Below, in pieces: positions 33,067-42,138 of a stretch of 43,353 bases of DNA; the first letter of the stretch is position 1, and the number at the start of each line of letters is the position of its first letter. The notes under the pieces are model-generated. The model ran no database searches and was not told where the DNA came from. It saw only the letters and a program-made list of their open reading frames with translations. A program made the position numbers and the translations under genes. The DNA lies in the NCBI GenBank assembly GCA_024640405.1, contig JAHEFB010000011.1, forward strand, positions 1-43,353. The letters are read 5' to 3'. This DNA comes from Alphaproteobacteria bacterium. GTDB lineage: Bacteria > Pseudomonadota > Alphaproteobacteria > Rhizobiales > Aestuariivirgaceae.

Positions 33067-34196
33067 GCAAGATCGGCGTGATGATTTGCGGCCACGGTTC
33101 GCGCAGCCAGGCTGCGGTGGACGAATTTGCCGTGCTGGCGGAAAAGCTGCCCGAGTTCCTGCCGCCGGACTGGCCGGTCGAGTACGGTTACCTGGAGTTT
33201 GCCAACCCGTTGATCCGTGACGGTCTCGACAAATTGCGCGAGCAGGGTTGCGACCACATTCTGGCCGTGCCCGGCATGCTGTTTGCCGCCATGCACGCCA
33301 AGAACGACATTCCTTCCGTGCTTAACACCTATGGCGCCACACACGACCTCAAGGTTCAGTATGGCCGCGAACTGGCTGTTGATCCGAAGATGATCCTGGC
33401 GGCATCTGAAAGGGTCAGCGAAGCCGTCGACAGGGCCAACAGCGAACACGGCGAAGTACCCCTGTCTGAAACATGCCTGGTTGTCATCGGGCGCGGCGCG
33501 TCAGACCCTGATGCAAACTCCAATGTGTCGAAAATTGCCCGCATACTGTGGGAAGGCATGGGGTTCGGATGGTGCGAGGTCGGGTATTCCGGCGTCACCT
33601 TCCCGCTGGTCGAGCCGTGCCTGGAGCACGCAGCCAGACTGGGATACAAACGCATTGTCGTGTTCCCGTATTTTCTGTTCACCGGCATACTGATTGACCG
33701 TATCTATGGCTTCACCGACATGGTGGCCGAAGCAAATCCGGACATCGAGTTCGTCAAGGCCGGTTATCTGAACGATCACCCGCAGGTTCTGGCAACTTTT
33801 GCCGAACGGGTGACGGAAATTCTCGACGGTCAGAACGTCATGAACTGCTCGATGTGCAAATACCGCGCCCAGGTGCTTGGCTTTGAAGCGGAAGTGGGCA
33901 TGCCGCAGGAAAGCCATCACCATCATGTTGAGGGCCAGGGGGCAAACGCGCCGGGCTCAAATGTCGAGGACTGCAAGCTGTGCGACACGTTCTGCACCGG
34001 CGCCTGCCGTCTCGACGGCGGCCACGACCATCATCATGATCATTCGCACGATCACAGTCACGCGCATTCGCACGATCACGGCCACGCGCACAGTCATGAT
34101 CATGGTCACGATCATCATCACCCGCCCTACCCTCATGCCAGCCACCCACTTGGCCCGGAAAGTGTCCGCAAGCACATGAAGCAGGACGACAAGTGA
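33063..34196 (+). CDS. cbiX: Sirohydrochlorin cobaltochelatase CbiX, long Fe-S/His-rich form
   Basis: CbiX inserts cobalt into sirohydrochlorin, the committing step of the early-cobalt route. The 377-residue protein has two chelatase halves; His11 (ICGHGSRSQ) and His78 (GMLFAAMHAKND) are the metal-binding residues. After residue 255 comes MNCSMC (Cys262 and Cys265), the MxCxxC motif that holds an Fe-S cluster in Bacillus megaterium CbiX-L, then a further cysteine group at 304, 307, 311 and 315, then a His/Asp-rich stretch (321-353). It is coupled to its neighbours by ATGA and GTGA overlaps. The second Cys group is unusual. Confidence 0.93.
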   Translation: MSKIGVMICGHGSRSQAAVDEFAVLAEKLPEFLPPDWPVEYGYLEFANPLIRDGLDKLREQGCDHILAVPGMLFAAMHAKNDIPSVLNTYGATHDLKVQYGRELAVDPKMILAASERVSEAVDRANSEHGEVPLSETCLVVIGRGASDPDANSNVSKIARILWEGMGFGWCEVGYSGVTFPLVEPCLEHAARLGYKRIVVFPYFLFTGILIDRIYGFTDMVAEANPDIEFVKAGYLNDHPQVLATFAERVTEILDGQNVMNCSMCKYRAQVLGFEAEVGMPQESHHHHVEGQGANAPGSNVEDCKLCDTFCTGACRLDGGHDHHHDHSHDHSHAHSHDHGHAHSHDHGHDHHHPPYPHASHPLGPESVRKHMKQDDK

Positions 34197-34828
34197 TCTA
34201 TGAACGCGAGCCGTCCAGAATTTATGAACTGAGCTTTCAGACGGTCCGGTCGGAAGCGCAGCTGGACCGGTTTTCGCCTGACGTTGCCGAGCTGGTGATC
34301 CGGCTGATCCATGCCTGTGGCATGACTGAAATTGCGGCGGAGATCGCCTGCACGCCTGACTGTGTCAGCGCAGGCAAGGCGGCCCTTGAGACTGGCTGCA
34401 GTATCCTGTGCGATGTCGAGATGGTGGCCAGCGGGATCATCCGGCGCGGGCTGGCCGCCGAGGCAGATATCATCACGACGATCAACCATGGTGACACTTC
34501 CGCGATAGCAAAGCGTATCGGCAACACCCGCTCGGCAGCAGCAGTAGAGCTGTGGCGGGACCGTCTGGCCGGCGGCATCGTGGCAATCGGAAACGCACCG
34601 ACCGCGCTGTTTCACCTGCTTGAACTGCTCGACCAGGGATGGCCGAAACCGGCGGTCATTATGGCTTTTCCCGTAGGGTTCATCGGGGCGGCAGAAAGCA
34701 AGGCGGAACTTACGGCCAATTCCCGCGGCGTACCGTTCATCACGCTGAATGGCAGACGCGGCGGATCAGCCATGGCGTCGGCTGCTGTAAATGCCTTGTC
34801 GCTTGGACTTGGCGGAGATGGCCGATGA
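34193..34828 (+). CDS. cobH: Precorrin-8X methylmutase CobH/CbiC
   Basis: This enzyme moves the C11 methyl group to C12, giving (cobalt-)hydrogenobyrinate. The 211-residue protein has the family marks VIRLIHACGMTEIA with the catalytic His, GCSILCDVEMVASGI, IGNAPTALFHLLELL and FPVGFIGAAESKAEL. Start is GTG at 34193, overlapping the cbiX stop, with an AGGA site. It ends on the cobL start (ATGA). Cytoplasmic. Confidence 0.95.
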   Translation: MIYEREPSRIYELSFQTVRSEAQLDRFSPDVAELVIRLIHACGMTEIAAEIACTPDCVSAGKAALETGCSILCDVEMVASGIIRRGLAAEADIITTINHGDTSAIAKRIGNTRSAAAVELWRDRLAGGIVAIGNAPTALFHLLELLDQGWPKPAVIMAFPVGFIGAAESKAELTANSRGVPFITLNGRRGGSAMASAAVNALSLGLGGDGR

Positions 34829-36024
34829 GCAAAACCTGGCTGAATATTGTCGGCATTGGCGAAGACGGTGTCGGCGGGCTTTCCCCGGCGGCCCGCTCAA
34901 GCCTGAACAGTGCGGACATCCTGATCGGCGGCACGCGCCATCATGCTCTGACCGGTGAGATTACCGCCGAACGCGTGACATGGCCGAGCCCGTTTGATGC
35001 AATGATTGAAACCATCGCATCCTTGAGGGACAAACAGGTCTGCGTGCTGGTAACCGGAGACCCTGCCTGGTTTTCGGCCGGTGTGAAAATCGCATCGCAT
35101 TTCAAGCCGGATGAGGTGAGCATTCACCCGCATGTGTCGGCGTTTCAACTGGCGGCAAGCCGCATGGGCTGGGCGCTGCAGGACGTCGTAACCCTCACCG
35201 TGCACGGCAGGCCGGTGGAAACGGTCTTGCCTGAACTGTTTCCAGGTGCGCGACTGGTGTTGTTGACCAATGATTCAAGCACGCCGGCACAAATTGCCGG
35301 CTTGCTGGTTGACCGCGGATTTGGAGGCTCGCGGATGACCGCCTTGTCTCACATGGGCGGGCCGCATGAAAAAACGCTCAACGGCACTGCGGGCGGCTGG
35401 TCCGGCAGCCCGGAAGATTTCCATACCTTGTGCGTTGAATGCCTTGCCGACAGTGACGCGCAGGTTTTGCCGCGCGGTCCGGGATTGCCGGATGACGCTT
35501 TCGAGCATGACGGCAAGATGACCAAATCGGAGGTCCGGGCGATCAGCCTGTCGCGGCTGGCACCCAGACCCGGAGACCTGTTGTGGGATATCGGATGCGG
35601 ATGCGGATCGGTCGCGATCGAATGGATGCGGATGGCCGGCAACGCCCGTGCCATCGGCATGGATCCACATGCTGACCGGCGGGAGGTGGCACGCCGAAAT
35701 GCGCTCAAACTTGGCGTTCCCGGCCTGCAGCTGATCGATGCCGTTGCTCCGGCAGGCCTTGCAGGCCTTGACGCACCGGATGCCGTTTTTATCGGCGGCG
35801 GAGCCAGTATGGCCACCGTGGATGCCTGTCTGTCGGCTCTGAAACCACACGGCAGGATTGTCGCAAACGCCGTCACCCTGGAGAGCGAACAGATACTTTC
35901 AACTGTCCACGACCGCCATGGCGGGCAACTGGTCCGGCTGTCCGTGGCACGTGCCGAACCTGTCGGCCGATACCATGGCTGGAAGCCCTTCATGGCTGTG
36001 ACACAGTGGAGCAAGACCTCATGA
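34825..36024 (+). CDS. cobL: Precorrin-6Y C5,15-methyltransferase (decarboxylating) CobL/CbiET
   Basis: This bifunctional enzyme adds methyl groups at C5 and C15 and removes the C12 acetate carboxyl. The 399-residue protein has an N-terminal CbiE tetrapyrrole methylase domain (NIVGIGEDGVGGLSP, VCVLVTGDPAWFSAG) and a C-terminal CbiT domain with the SAM-binding DIGCGCGSVAIEWM and IGMDPHADRREVAR. ATG 34825 overlaps the cobH stop; an ORF upstream to 34639 is only a shadow of cobH. The end overlaps cobI by ATGA. Confidence 0.95.
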   Translation: MSKTWLNIVGIGEDGVGGLSPAARSSLNSADILIGGTRHHALTGEITAERVTWPSPFDAMIETIASLRDKQVCVLVTGDPAWFSAGVKIASHFKPDEVSIHPHVSAFQLAASRMGWALQDVVTLTVHGRPVETVLPELFPGARLVLLTNDSSTPAQIAGLLVDRGFGGSRMTALSHMGGPHEKTLNGTAGGWSGSPEDFHTLCVECLADSDAQVLPRGPGLPDDAFEHDGKMTKSEVRAISLSRLAPRPGDLLWDIGCGCGSVAIEWMRMAGNARAIGMDPHADRREVARRNALKLGVPGLQLIDAVAPAGLAGLDAPDAVFIGGGASMATVDACLSALKPHGRIVANAVTLESEQILSTVHDRHGGQLVRLSVARAEPVGRYHGWKPFMAVTQWSKTS

Positions 36025-36725
36025 CCGGCACTCTGTACGGTATCGGGCTTGGCCCGGGCGACCCGGAACTGATGACCCGCAAGGCGCACCGGCTGATATC
36101 GGCGGCACAGGTTGTGGCCTATCCGGCGCCTGATACCGGGGACAGCTTTGCCCGATCCATCGCGGCTGATGCGATCAACGAAAACGCGCTTGAAATACCG
36201 ATCGTGATCCCGATGCGCGTGGAACGGTTTCCGGCCCAGAGCGTCTATGACGAGGCGGCCGCAGCCATCAGCGCGCATCTCGAAGAAGGAACAGATGTCG
36301 CGGTCCTGTGTGAAGGCGATCCGTTCTTCTACGGGTCTTTCATGTATCTGTTTGGCCGCCTGGCGGAAAGCCACAGGACCGAGATCGTACCCGGTGTTAC
36401 CTCCATGACGGCCTGCGCGGCAATGGCTGCGCGGCCGCTTTGTGCCCGCAACGAAGTACTGAGTGTCGTCCCGGCGCCGATCGACGAAGTGCTGCTTCGA
36501 GACAGGCTGCAGGCATCGGGTGCTGCCGTCATCATGAAGGTCGGCAGGCACCTGGCCAAGGTGCGAAGGGTAATAGCAGACCTCAACATGACCGACCGGG
36601 CAATGTATGTAGCGCATGCCTCATTGCCGCAACAGGCCGTGGTGCCGTTGGCCGAAGCGCCGGAAACCGCGCCCTATTTCTCGATGATCCTGATTGGTGG
36701 AACGGACCCTTATGCCAAATCCTGA
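36021..36725 (+). CDS. cobI: Precorrin-2 C20-methyltransferase CobI/CbiL
   Basis: This SAM-dependent enzyme methylates C20 of (cobalt-)precorrin-2. The 234-residue tetrapyrrole methylase begins LYGIGLGPGDPELMTRKAHR, has CEGDPFFYGSFMYLFGRL, VPGVTSMTACAAMAARPL and KVGRHLAKVRRVI. Sequence alone does not tell whether the metal-free or cobalt form is its substrate; the nearby CbiX and CbiD favour the cobalt form. It overlaps cobL by four bases and the next gene by fourteen. Confidence 0.95.
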   Translation: MTGTLYGIGLGPGDPELMTRKAHRLISAAQVVAYPAPDTGDSFARSIAADAINENALEIPIVIPMRVERFPAQSVYDEAAAAISAHLEEGTDVAVLCEGDPFFYGSFMYLFGRLAESHRTEIVPGVTSMTACAAMAARPLCARNEVLSVVPAPIDEVLLRDRLQASGAAVIMKVGRHLAKVRRVIADLNMTDRAMYVAHASLPQQAVVPLAEAPETAPYFSMILIGGTDPYAKS

Positions 36726-38553
36726 TACCGTAGTCGTGTTCTTCACCGCGTCTGCCGAAGCCACGGCGCGCAAAATAGCAGATACACTGGGCGCGCAACT
36801 GCATGGCCGCAATCCAGCGGGCAAGACAGATGCTGTCATTGAAGAGGTGGCACCGCATCTGCGGGCGCTGTTTGCGGCAGGCCATGCAATTGTCGGCGTG
36901 TGTGCGGCCGGCATTCTGATCCGCTGCATCGGGTCACTTGTCACCGACAAGTGGCACGAACCGCCGGTTGTCTCGGTTGCAGAGAATGGTTCGAGCGCTG
37001 TTCCCCTGCTTGGCGGTCATCACGGTGCCAACCGGCTTGCCGTTGATATCGCCAACGCCCTTGGCGGCCACGCCGCATTGACCACGGCCGGCGACGTGCG
37101 TCTTGGTGTAGCGCTCGATGACCCGCCTGAAGGCTGGCGCCTGGAAAACCCGCTTGATGCAAAGTCCGCCATGGCGGGCCTGCTGGCCGGCAAGGCTGCA
37201 ACACTTTGCGGTAACGCAGACTGGCTGGCATCGGTTGGTGAACTGGCGAACGTGAGTTTAACCCCTGCGCCGGACGACATTTCACCGGTTCTGCTTTCGG
37301 TTGAAGGTTGCGAGCCACTGACCTACCGCCGGCAATGCCTGACGGTCGGCGTCGGGTGTGCGCGCGGCTGCGATCCGGATGAAATGATCGCACTGGTGCA
37401 CAAGGCCCTGAGCGACGCAGGCCGCTCGCCCTACGAGGTGGCAGGTGTGTGGTCGATTGACGTCAAGGCCGATGAATCCGCCGTACACGCGCTGGCGGAA
37501 AATCTTGGCGTTGCGGCAGCGTTCTACAGTGCGGCTGACCTGGAAGCACAGGTCTCGCGGCTGGCCAATCCGTCAGATGTGGTTTTTGCCGAAGTCGGCT
37601 GCCACGGCGTGGCGGAAGGGGCGGCTCTGGCGGCGGCCGGGAGCTCTGCAGAACTGCTGATCGAGAAGACAAAAACCGCCAATGCAACCTGCGCGGTTGC
37701 CACTGTTGCCGGCAAGGCGCAGCCATCAAGAGAACGGGGATTACTGTCGGTCATCGGCATCGGGCCGGGTGCTGCCGACTGGCGCACGCCGGAGGCCTCG
37801 CGCCTGATCGCTGAGGCGCAAGAACTTGTGGGTTATGGCCTTTACATTGACCTGCTGGGACCGCTGGCGGCGGGCAAACCACGCCAGGATTTTCCGCTGG
37901 GCGGTGAGGAAGACCGCTGCCGCTATGCGCTGGAGCGTGCCGGAGAAGGCCGCAATGTTGCGCTGATCTGTTCAGGCGATGCGGGCATCTATGCCATGGG
38001 CGCCCTGGTCATGGAACTGATGGACCGGGCGGAAAATGATGGCGGGGTAACGGATGCCGCAAAGCGCGTGCAAATAATCAATGCGCCCGGCATATCGGCC
38101 CTGCAGGCCGCATCTGCGCGTGCAGGTGCAATTCTGGGCCACGATTTCTGCACCATCTCGCTGTCCGACCTGCTGACACCGCGCGCCGACATCATCAAGC
38201 GGCTGCATGCTGCAGCTGAAGGTGATTTCGTGATTGCCTTCTACAACCCGGTTTCCATGAAACGGCGCACATTGCTGGCCGAGGCACGTGACATCCTGTT
38301 GCAGCACCGGCCGGCAAATACACCGGTTTTGCTGGCCAGCAATCTCGGGCGGACCGACGAAACCCTGCGACCACGGACACTGGCAACGCTTGAGGTTGAC
38401 GAAGTCGACATGCTGACAGTTGTGCTGGTCGGGTCGTCCAACACCAAAACCTTCACGACAGGCGACATCAGCGCCGGAGCAGACGGCAACCGCATATACA
38501 CACCGCGCGGATATGCAAAACGCATTGACGCCAAAGAGAGCAAGGCATCATGA
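36712..38553 (+). CDS. cobJ: CbiG-CobJ fusion: cobalt-precorrin-5A hydrolase domain with precorrin-3B C17-methyltransferase
   Basis: A 613-residue two-enzyme protein. Residues about 5-200 are CbiG N-terminal and middle domains (VCAAGILIRCIGSLVTDK, LLGGHHGANRLA at 99-110). Residues 208-335 are the CbiG C-terminal/CobE domain (VGVGCARGCDPDEM). Residues 344-600 are CobJ/CbiH (SVIGIGPGAADWRTPEA, GDAGIYAMGALVME, NAPGISALQAASARAGA, FYNPVSMKRR). CbiG opens the ring delta-lactone and releases acetaldehyde in the cobalt-early route; CobJ contracts the ring. A full-length CbiG, not just CobE, points to that route. ATG 36712 was chosen inside the end of cobI. Confidence 0.93.
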   Translation: MPNPDTVVVFFTASAEATARKIADTLGAQLHGRNPAGKTDAVIEEVAPHLRALFAAGHAIVGVCAAGILIRCIGSLVTDKWHEPPVVSVAENGSSAVPLLGGHHGANRLAVDIANALGGHAALTTAGDVRLGVALDDPPEGWRLENPLDAKSAMAGLLAGKAATLCGNADWLASVGELANVSLTPAPDDISPVLLSVEGCEPLTYRRQCLTVGVGCARGCDPDEMIALVHKALSDAGRSPYEVAGVWSIDVKADESAVHALAENLGVAAAFYSAADLEAQVSRLANPSDVVFAEVGCHGVAEGAALAAAGSSAELLIEKTKTANATCAVATVAGKAQPSRERGLLSVIGIGPGAADWRTPEASRLIAEAQELVGYGLYIDLLGPLAAGKPRQDFPLGGEEDRCRYALERAGEGRNVALICSGDAGIYAMGALVMELMDRAENDGGVTDAAKRVQIINAPGISALQAASARAGAILGHDFCTISLSDLLTPRADIIKRLHAAAEGDFVIAFYNPVSMKRRTLLAEARDILLQHRPANTPVLLASNLGRTDETLRPRTLATLEVDEVDMLTVVLVGSSNTKTFTTGDISAGADGNRIYTPRGYAKRIDAKESKAS

Positions 38554-39326
38554 AAGTCTACTTTATCGGGGCCGGTCCCGGCGATCCGGATCTGATTACC
38601 GTCAAGGGCCGCCGCATTATCGAAACCTGCAGGGTGTGCCTATATGCAGGCTCACTGGTACCTGAAGCGGTTGTTGCGTGCGCGCCGGCGGATGCGCTGG
38701 TGCGCGATACCGCGCCGATGACGCTGGACGACATCATTGCCGAAATGCTCGCGGCTAAAGAGCGTGATGAAGACGTGGCGCGAGTGCATTCCGGCGATCC
38801 ATCGCTTTATGGCGCCATTGCCGAACAGATCAGACGCCTGAAAGATCATGACATCGACTATGAAATCGTCCCCGGTGTGTCGGCCTATGCCGCAGCAGCG
38901 GCTGCCATGGGACAGGAACTGACGATACCTGAAGTATCCCAGACGGTTATCCTTACCCGCACGGCGATGAAGTCGTCTGCAATGCCGGAAGGCGAAGACC
39001 TGGCAACGCTGGGGCGCACCGGCGCCACCCTGGCCATTCACCTGTCGGTTCGAAACATCCGCGAGATCGAGCGCCAGTTGATCCCGCTTTACGGTGCAGA
39101 CTGCCCGGCGGTGGTGGCCTACCGCGTCGGCTGGCCCGACCAGCATTTCATTCGCGGCACCCTGAGTGATATCTGGGGCAAGGTGCGCGATGCAAAAATC
39201 ACCCGCACGGCGCTGATCTTTGTTGGGCGGGCACTGGGTGAAACCTATTTCCGTGACAGCGCGCTGTACGACGGGGCACATGCCCACGTGCTGCGTCCGG
39301 TCAGGAGCAAGGCCAAGACCGGTTAG
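38550..39326 (+). CDS. cobM: Precorrin-4 C11-methyltransferase CobM/CbiF
   Basis: This enzyme methylates C11 of (cobalt-)precorrin-4. The 258-residue tetrapyrrole methylase starts KVYFIGAGPGDPDLITVKGR, has ARVHSGDPSLYGAIAEQI, VPGVSAYAAAAAAMGQELTI and LSVRNIREIERQL, all typical. It overlaps the fusion gene by ATGA and ends the plus-strand operon twelve bases before a convergent gene, with no visible terminator between. Confidence 0.95.
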   Translation: MKVYFIGAGPGDPDLITVKGRRIIETCRVCLYAGSLVPEAVVACAPADALVRDTAPMTLDDIIAEMLAAKERDEDVARVHSGDPSLYGAIAEQIRRLKDHDIDYEIVPGVSAYAAAAAAMGQELTIPEVSQTVILTRTAMKSSAMPEGEDLATLGRTGATLAIHLSVRNIREIERQLIPLYGADCPAVVAYRVGWPDQHFIRGTLSDIWGKVRDAKITRTALIFVGRALGETYFRDSALYDGAHAHVLRPVRSKAKTG

Positions 39327-39338
39327 CGCGCAAGCCAG

Positions 39339-40373
39339 TTAAATCCGAAGCGCACCGTGTTTGTAACCGGGCGGCCCCAATTTATCGAGTGACATAAGTC
39401 CCGGACGTGCGCGGATGACATCGGGAATGCGGTTGACCAGTGTCGAGCAGGTGGTGAAGCGGTATGAAACACCCTCGTTTCTCAGTTCCATGTCGGGTTC
39501 GCCACAAACCTGCCAGTGGTTGCAGTCTGCATCGCCCTCGCCATACACACAGCCCTTCATCTCGAGCGCGAATTGCGGTCCTTCTTCAGTGGCGATCTCT
39601 GTCCAGTCAATTGTTCCGATCAGGTGCCCAGGCTGAATCTCATGCCCGAGGCTGCGACACAACACCGGTGAATTCGCCAGCACCGGTTCCACGTCGGATT
39701 TGATTGATTTCACGGTCAGTCCGAGACTGGCCACCATCGCTTCCAGCGTCTGGCGAGCCACGAATTCCGGCCATCCCTTGCTGGCGACGTGCTGCGCGAA
39801 AGCATCCCCGGACTGGCCGACAAACAGGTGTCCGGCCACTTCCGGTCCGTAGTCGTCAACGTTCCAGACACAGCGCCCGGCGACCCGGTCTACCCGGTGG
39901 GACGCCCCCAGAAGCGTCGTGACGTGGTTCAGCCAGAAGACGTCCTGTGCGCCTGAGGCTGCCAGTGTGACACCATTCGCCCTGGCCAGCTCGTCCAGCG
40001 CCGCCGCATGGTCCGGAGCAGTCGTCCACGGAAAAACCGTTTCTTCTTCAATGGTGACTACGTTGACGCCATGTTCGAGGCAAAGTGCGAAATGGCTTTG
40101 CATCTTATCGAGATAGCTGCCGACGCAGACGACGGCGATATCGGCTCCGCGGGACAGAACCAGGCGCGGATCGGCTTCCACCAAGACACCAAGGGTCCTG
40201 CCGAGACCGGCCACCTCGCCAAGGTCGCGACCAACCTTTTCCGGGCTGCGCCCTATGGCTCCGACGATGTCCGCGCCTCTGTCGACAAGCAGGCGGGTGA
40301 CAATGGCACCCATGGCGCCAACGCCGTAGACCACAACACGAACGCCTCGTGCCGGCGCGCCATCAGTTGTCAT
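39339..40373 (-). CDS. NAD(P)-dependent dehydrogenase of the 2,4-diaminopentanoate dehydrogenase / dihydrodipicolinate reductase-like family
   Basis: A 344-residue Rossmann-fold protein. The nucleotide-binding region is VRVVVYGVGAMGAIVTRLLV (about 11-30), followed by ADIAVVCVGSYLDKM and VNVVTIEEETVFPW, then GVTLAASGAQDVFWLNHVTT, typical of amine dehydrogenases related to 2,4-diaminopentanoate dehydrogenase. It overlaps the upstream NTF2-like gene by ATGA. The pair has no known part in corrin synthesis though it lies between cobM and cobB. Substrate unknown. Confidence 0.82.
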   Translation of the reverse strand: MTTDGAPARGVRVVVYGVGAMGAIVTRLLVDRGADIVGAIGRSPEKVGRDLGEVAGLGRTLGVLVEADPRLVLSRGADIAVVCVGSYLDKMQSHFALCLEHGVNVVTIEEETVFPWTTAPDHAAALDELARANGVTLAASGAQDVFWLNHVTTLLGASHRVDRVAGRCVWNVDDYGPEVAGHLFVGQSGDAFAQHVASKGWPEFVARQTLEAMVASLGLTVKSIKSDVEPVLANSPVLCRSLGHEIQPGHLIGTIDWTEIATEEGPQFALEMKGCVYGEGDADCNHWQVCGEPDMELRNEGVSYRFTTCSTLVNRIPDVIRARPGLMSLDKLGPPGYKHGALRI

Positions 40374-40762
40374 CCGGAAACCTGGCGTTCGTAATCGGCG
40401 ACATCGTACCAGCCGAGTGATTTGACGACCTCAAGATTGTCGTCCAGATCCCACTCTTCCCAGCCGGAGAAGCGAACAGCGTTGCCCGTTTCCCTGTGCC
40501 GGCCCTCAAAGGTCCACGCGTAGACCATGTGGTGGTCGGCGACCAGAACGGTATCGCAGGTCAGGGTCAGGCCGGGAAAGTCAGCCATGAAGCCTGCCGC
40601 CATGTCGGCAATTTCGGCTCTGGTGGTCATCGGATCACCGTGGTTCATGCCGAAACTTGTGGTGGCAGCATAGCGCTTGGCCACCAGTGCCGCATCACCG
40701 GATGTCCAGGCGGCACAATGGTCCTCGGCAATCCGCCGCGCCGTCTCGTTGTCAGGCAGCAT
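40370..40762 (-). CDS. SnoaL/NTF2-like protein
   Basis: A 130-residue cone-shaped fold protein: an N-terminal helix pair (NETARRIAEDHCAAWTSGDA), AKRYAATTSFGMNHG, IADMAAGFMADFPGLTLTCD and the sheet HHMVYAWTFEGRHRETGN and VRFSGWEEWDLDD. Such proteins act as isomerases, hydrolases or binding proteins for small ligands; none of these can be selected. It is translationally coupled to the dehydrogenase that follows and likely shares its pathway. Confidence 0.82.
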   Translation of the reverse strand: MLPDNETARRIAEDHCAAWTSGDAALVAKRYAATTSFGMNHGDPMTTRAEIADMAAGFMADFPGLTLTCDTVLVADHHMVYAWTFEGRHRETGNAVRFSGWEEWDLDDNLEVVKSLGWYDVADYERQVSG

Positions 40763-40842
40763 GCAGTGTCTCCAGGCTGTATCTGGGTTGAAATCGTGGT
40801 TGAAGGCTACCGAAAGCGCATGTGGAAATCAAACCGCATATT

Positions 40843-42138
40843 CTAGACAGAAGCTGGAGCAATGATGTGGGCGAATGAGCCGCATACCGGGCCTGACCTT
40901 AAACCCATGGGTGCGAGTTTTTCGCCGAATGCGTCGCTCGCTTCGAACAGGCGTTCAGCGCCTGCCTCGCTGACAACACTGGAATAGTGGAACTCATGCC
41001 CCGTCAGGGCCGTGTTCCAGGGTGCATCGCCAAGGGGTGTAAACCGGCGGTATCCGAGATTCAGTTTGCGGGCTGCAAAGGATGTTTCCACCGGCAGCAG
41101 ACCCAGCATCCCGTGTGAATTTCCATCGGCATCGATGATTGCCGCGCCAAGCGTCATGTAGCCTCCACACTCGCCATAAATCAGCTTGCCGGATTGTGCA
41201 GCAGCGCGCATTGCAACGGCAAAGTCCGATGCCCTGCTGAGGGTCTCGGCGTGCAATTCCGGATATCCACCCGGCAGATAAATGGCATCGCAACCAGCAT
41301 CCGGTGCTTCGTCCGCCAGTGGTGAGAAGAATGAAAGTTCTGCGCCTTGTTCCCGCCAGCCCTGCAACAGATGCGGATAGGCAAACGAAAAGGCAATGTC
41401 GCGGGCAACGGCAATGCGTTGCCCCAGCGGCGGCAGGTGCGCAACGCTGCCCGGTTCGGGCAAACCGGCGGCGGCTGAAATCAGCGCATCCAGGTCAACA
41501 CTGTCGCCAGCAATTGCCGCTGCGTTCTCCAGAAAACCATCAAGGTCTGCATGCTCACCGGCCTGGACCAGCCCCAGATGCCGTTCGGGCATGGCAAGCG
41601 AGGCATGACGTGCCACGGCGCCAAGCACCGGCACACCGGTTGCCGCAAGAGCCGCGCGGGCCATGATTTCATGACGCGGTGATCCCACCCGGTTGAGAAT
41701 GACACCGGCCAGAGGCAGGTCGGGTTTCAGGGCGCGAAGGCCTGCTACGGGCAAGGCGGCTGAGTGACCCTGCCGGGCGATATCGAGTACAATAATCAGC
41801 GGCAGGCCCAGCGAGACCGCCAGATCTGCAACAGATCCGGATCCTCCAGGTCCCGCCCCGTCAACTGCTCCCATGGCCCCTTCAACGATCAGCAATTCGC
41901 CCGGCTGGCGTGCGGCCAGATATTTCAATTGTTCACCCGGCATGGCCCAGGCATCCAGGTTGACGGATGGATGCCCGCAGGCGGCTTCATGGAATTTCGG
42001 GTCGATATAGTCCGGTCCGGACTTGGCGCCGGCAATGTCATGCCCGCGGTTTTTCAAGGCGCGCAGCAGTGCAAGGGTCATAAGAGTCTTGCCGGAGCCA
42101 GACGCGGGTGCAGCGATCACCAACCCCCGGCGAGACAT
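40843..42138 (-). CDS. cobB: Cobyrinate / hydrogenobyrinate a,c-diamide synthase CobB/CbiA
   Basis: This ATP-dependent amidase converts the a and c carboxylates of the corrin ring into amides using glutamine. The 431-residue protein has a Walker A-like APASGSGKT (residues about 9-17), SGPDYIDPKFHE, EGAMGAVDG and a C-terminal class I glutaminase domain with the nucleophile Cys in YGECGGYMTLG and the His/Glu-bearing GHEFHYSSV. ATG 42138 overlaps the cobA stop by ATGA; the longer frame to 42261 is a cobA shadow. Confidence 0.94.
   Translation of the reverse strand: MSRRGLVIAAPASGSGKTLMTLALLRALKNRGHDIAGAKSGPDYIDPKFHEAACGHPSVNLDAWAMPGEQLKYLAARQPGELLIVEGAMGAVDGAGPGGSGSVADLAVSLGLPLIIVLDIARQGHSAALPVAGLRALKPDLPLAGVILNRVGSPRHEIMARAALAATGVPVLGAVARHASLAMPERHLGLVQAGEHADLDGFLENAAAIAGDSVDLDALISAAAGLPEPGSVAHLPPLGQRIAVARDIAFSFAYPHLLQGWREQGAELSFFSPLADEAPDAGCDAIYLPGGYPELHAETLSRASDFAVAMRAAAQSGKLIYGECGGYMTLGAAIIDADGNSHGMLGLLPVETSFAARKLNLGYRRFTPLGDAPWNTALTGHEFHYSSVVSEAGAERLFEASDAFGEKLAPMGLRSGPVCGSFAHIIAPASV

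Noticed and set aside
34022..34129. Repeated CACGATCA-type units that could look like a CRISPR or tandem DNA repeat
   Set aside because: They encode the His/Asp tail of CbiX in frame; there are no spacers.
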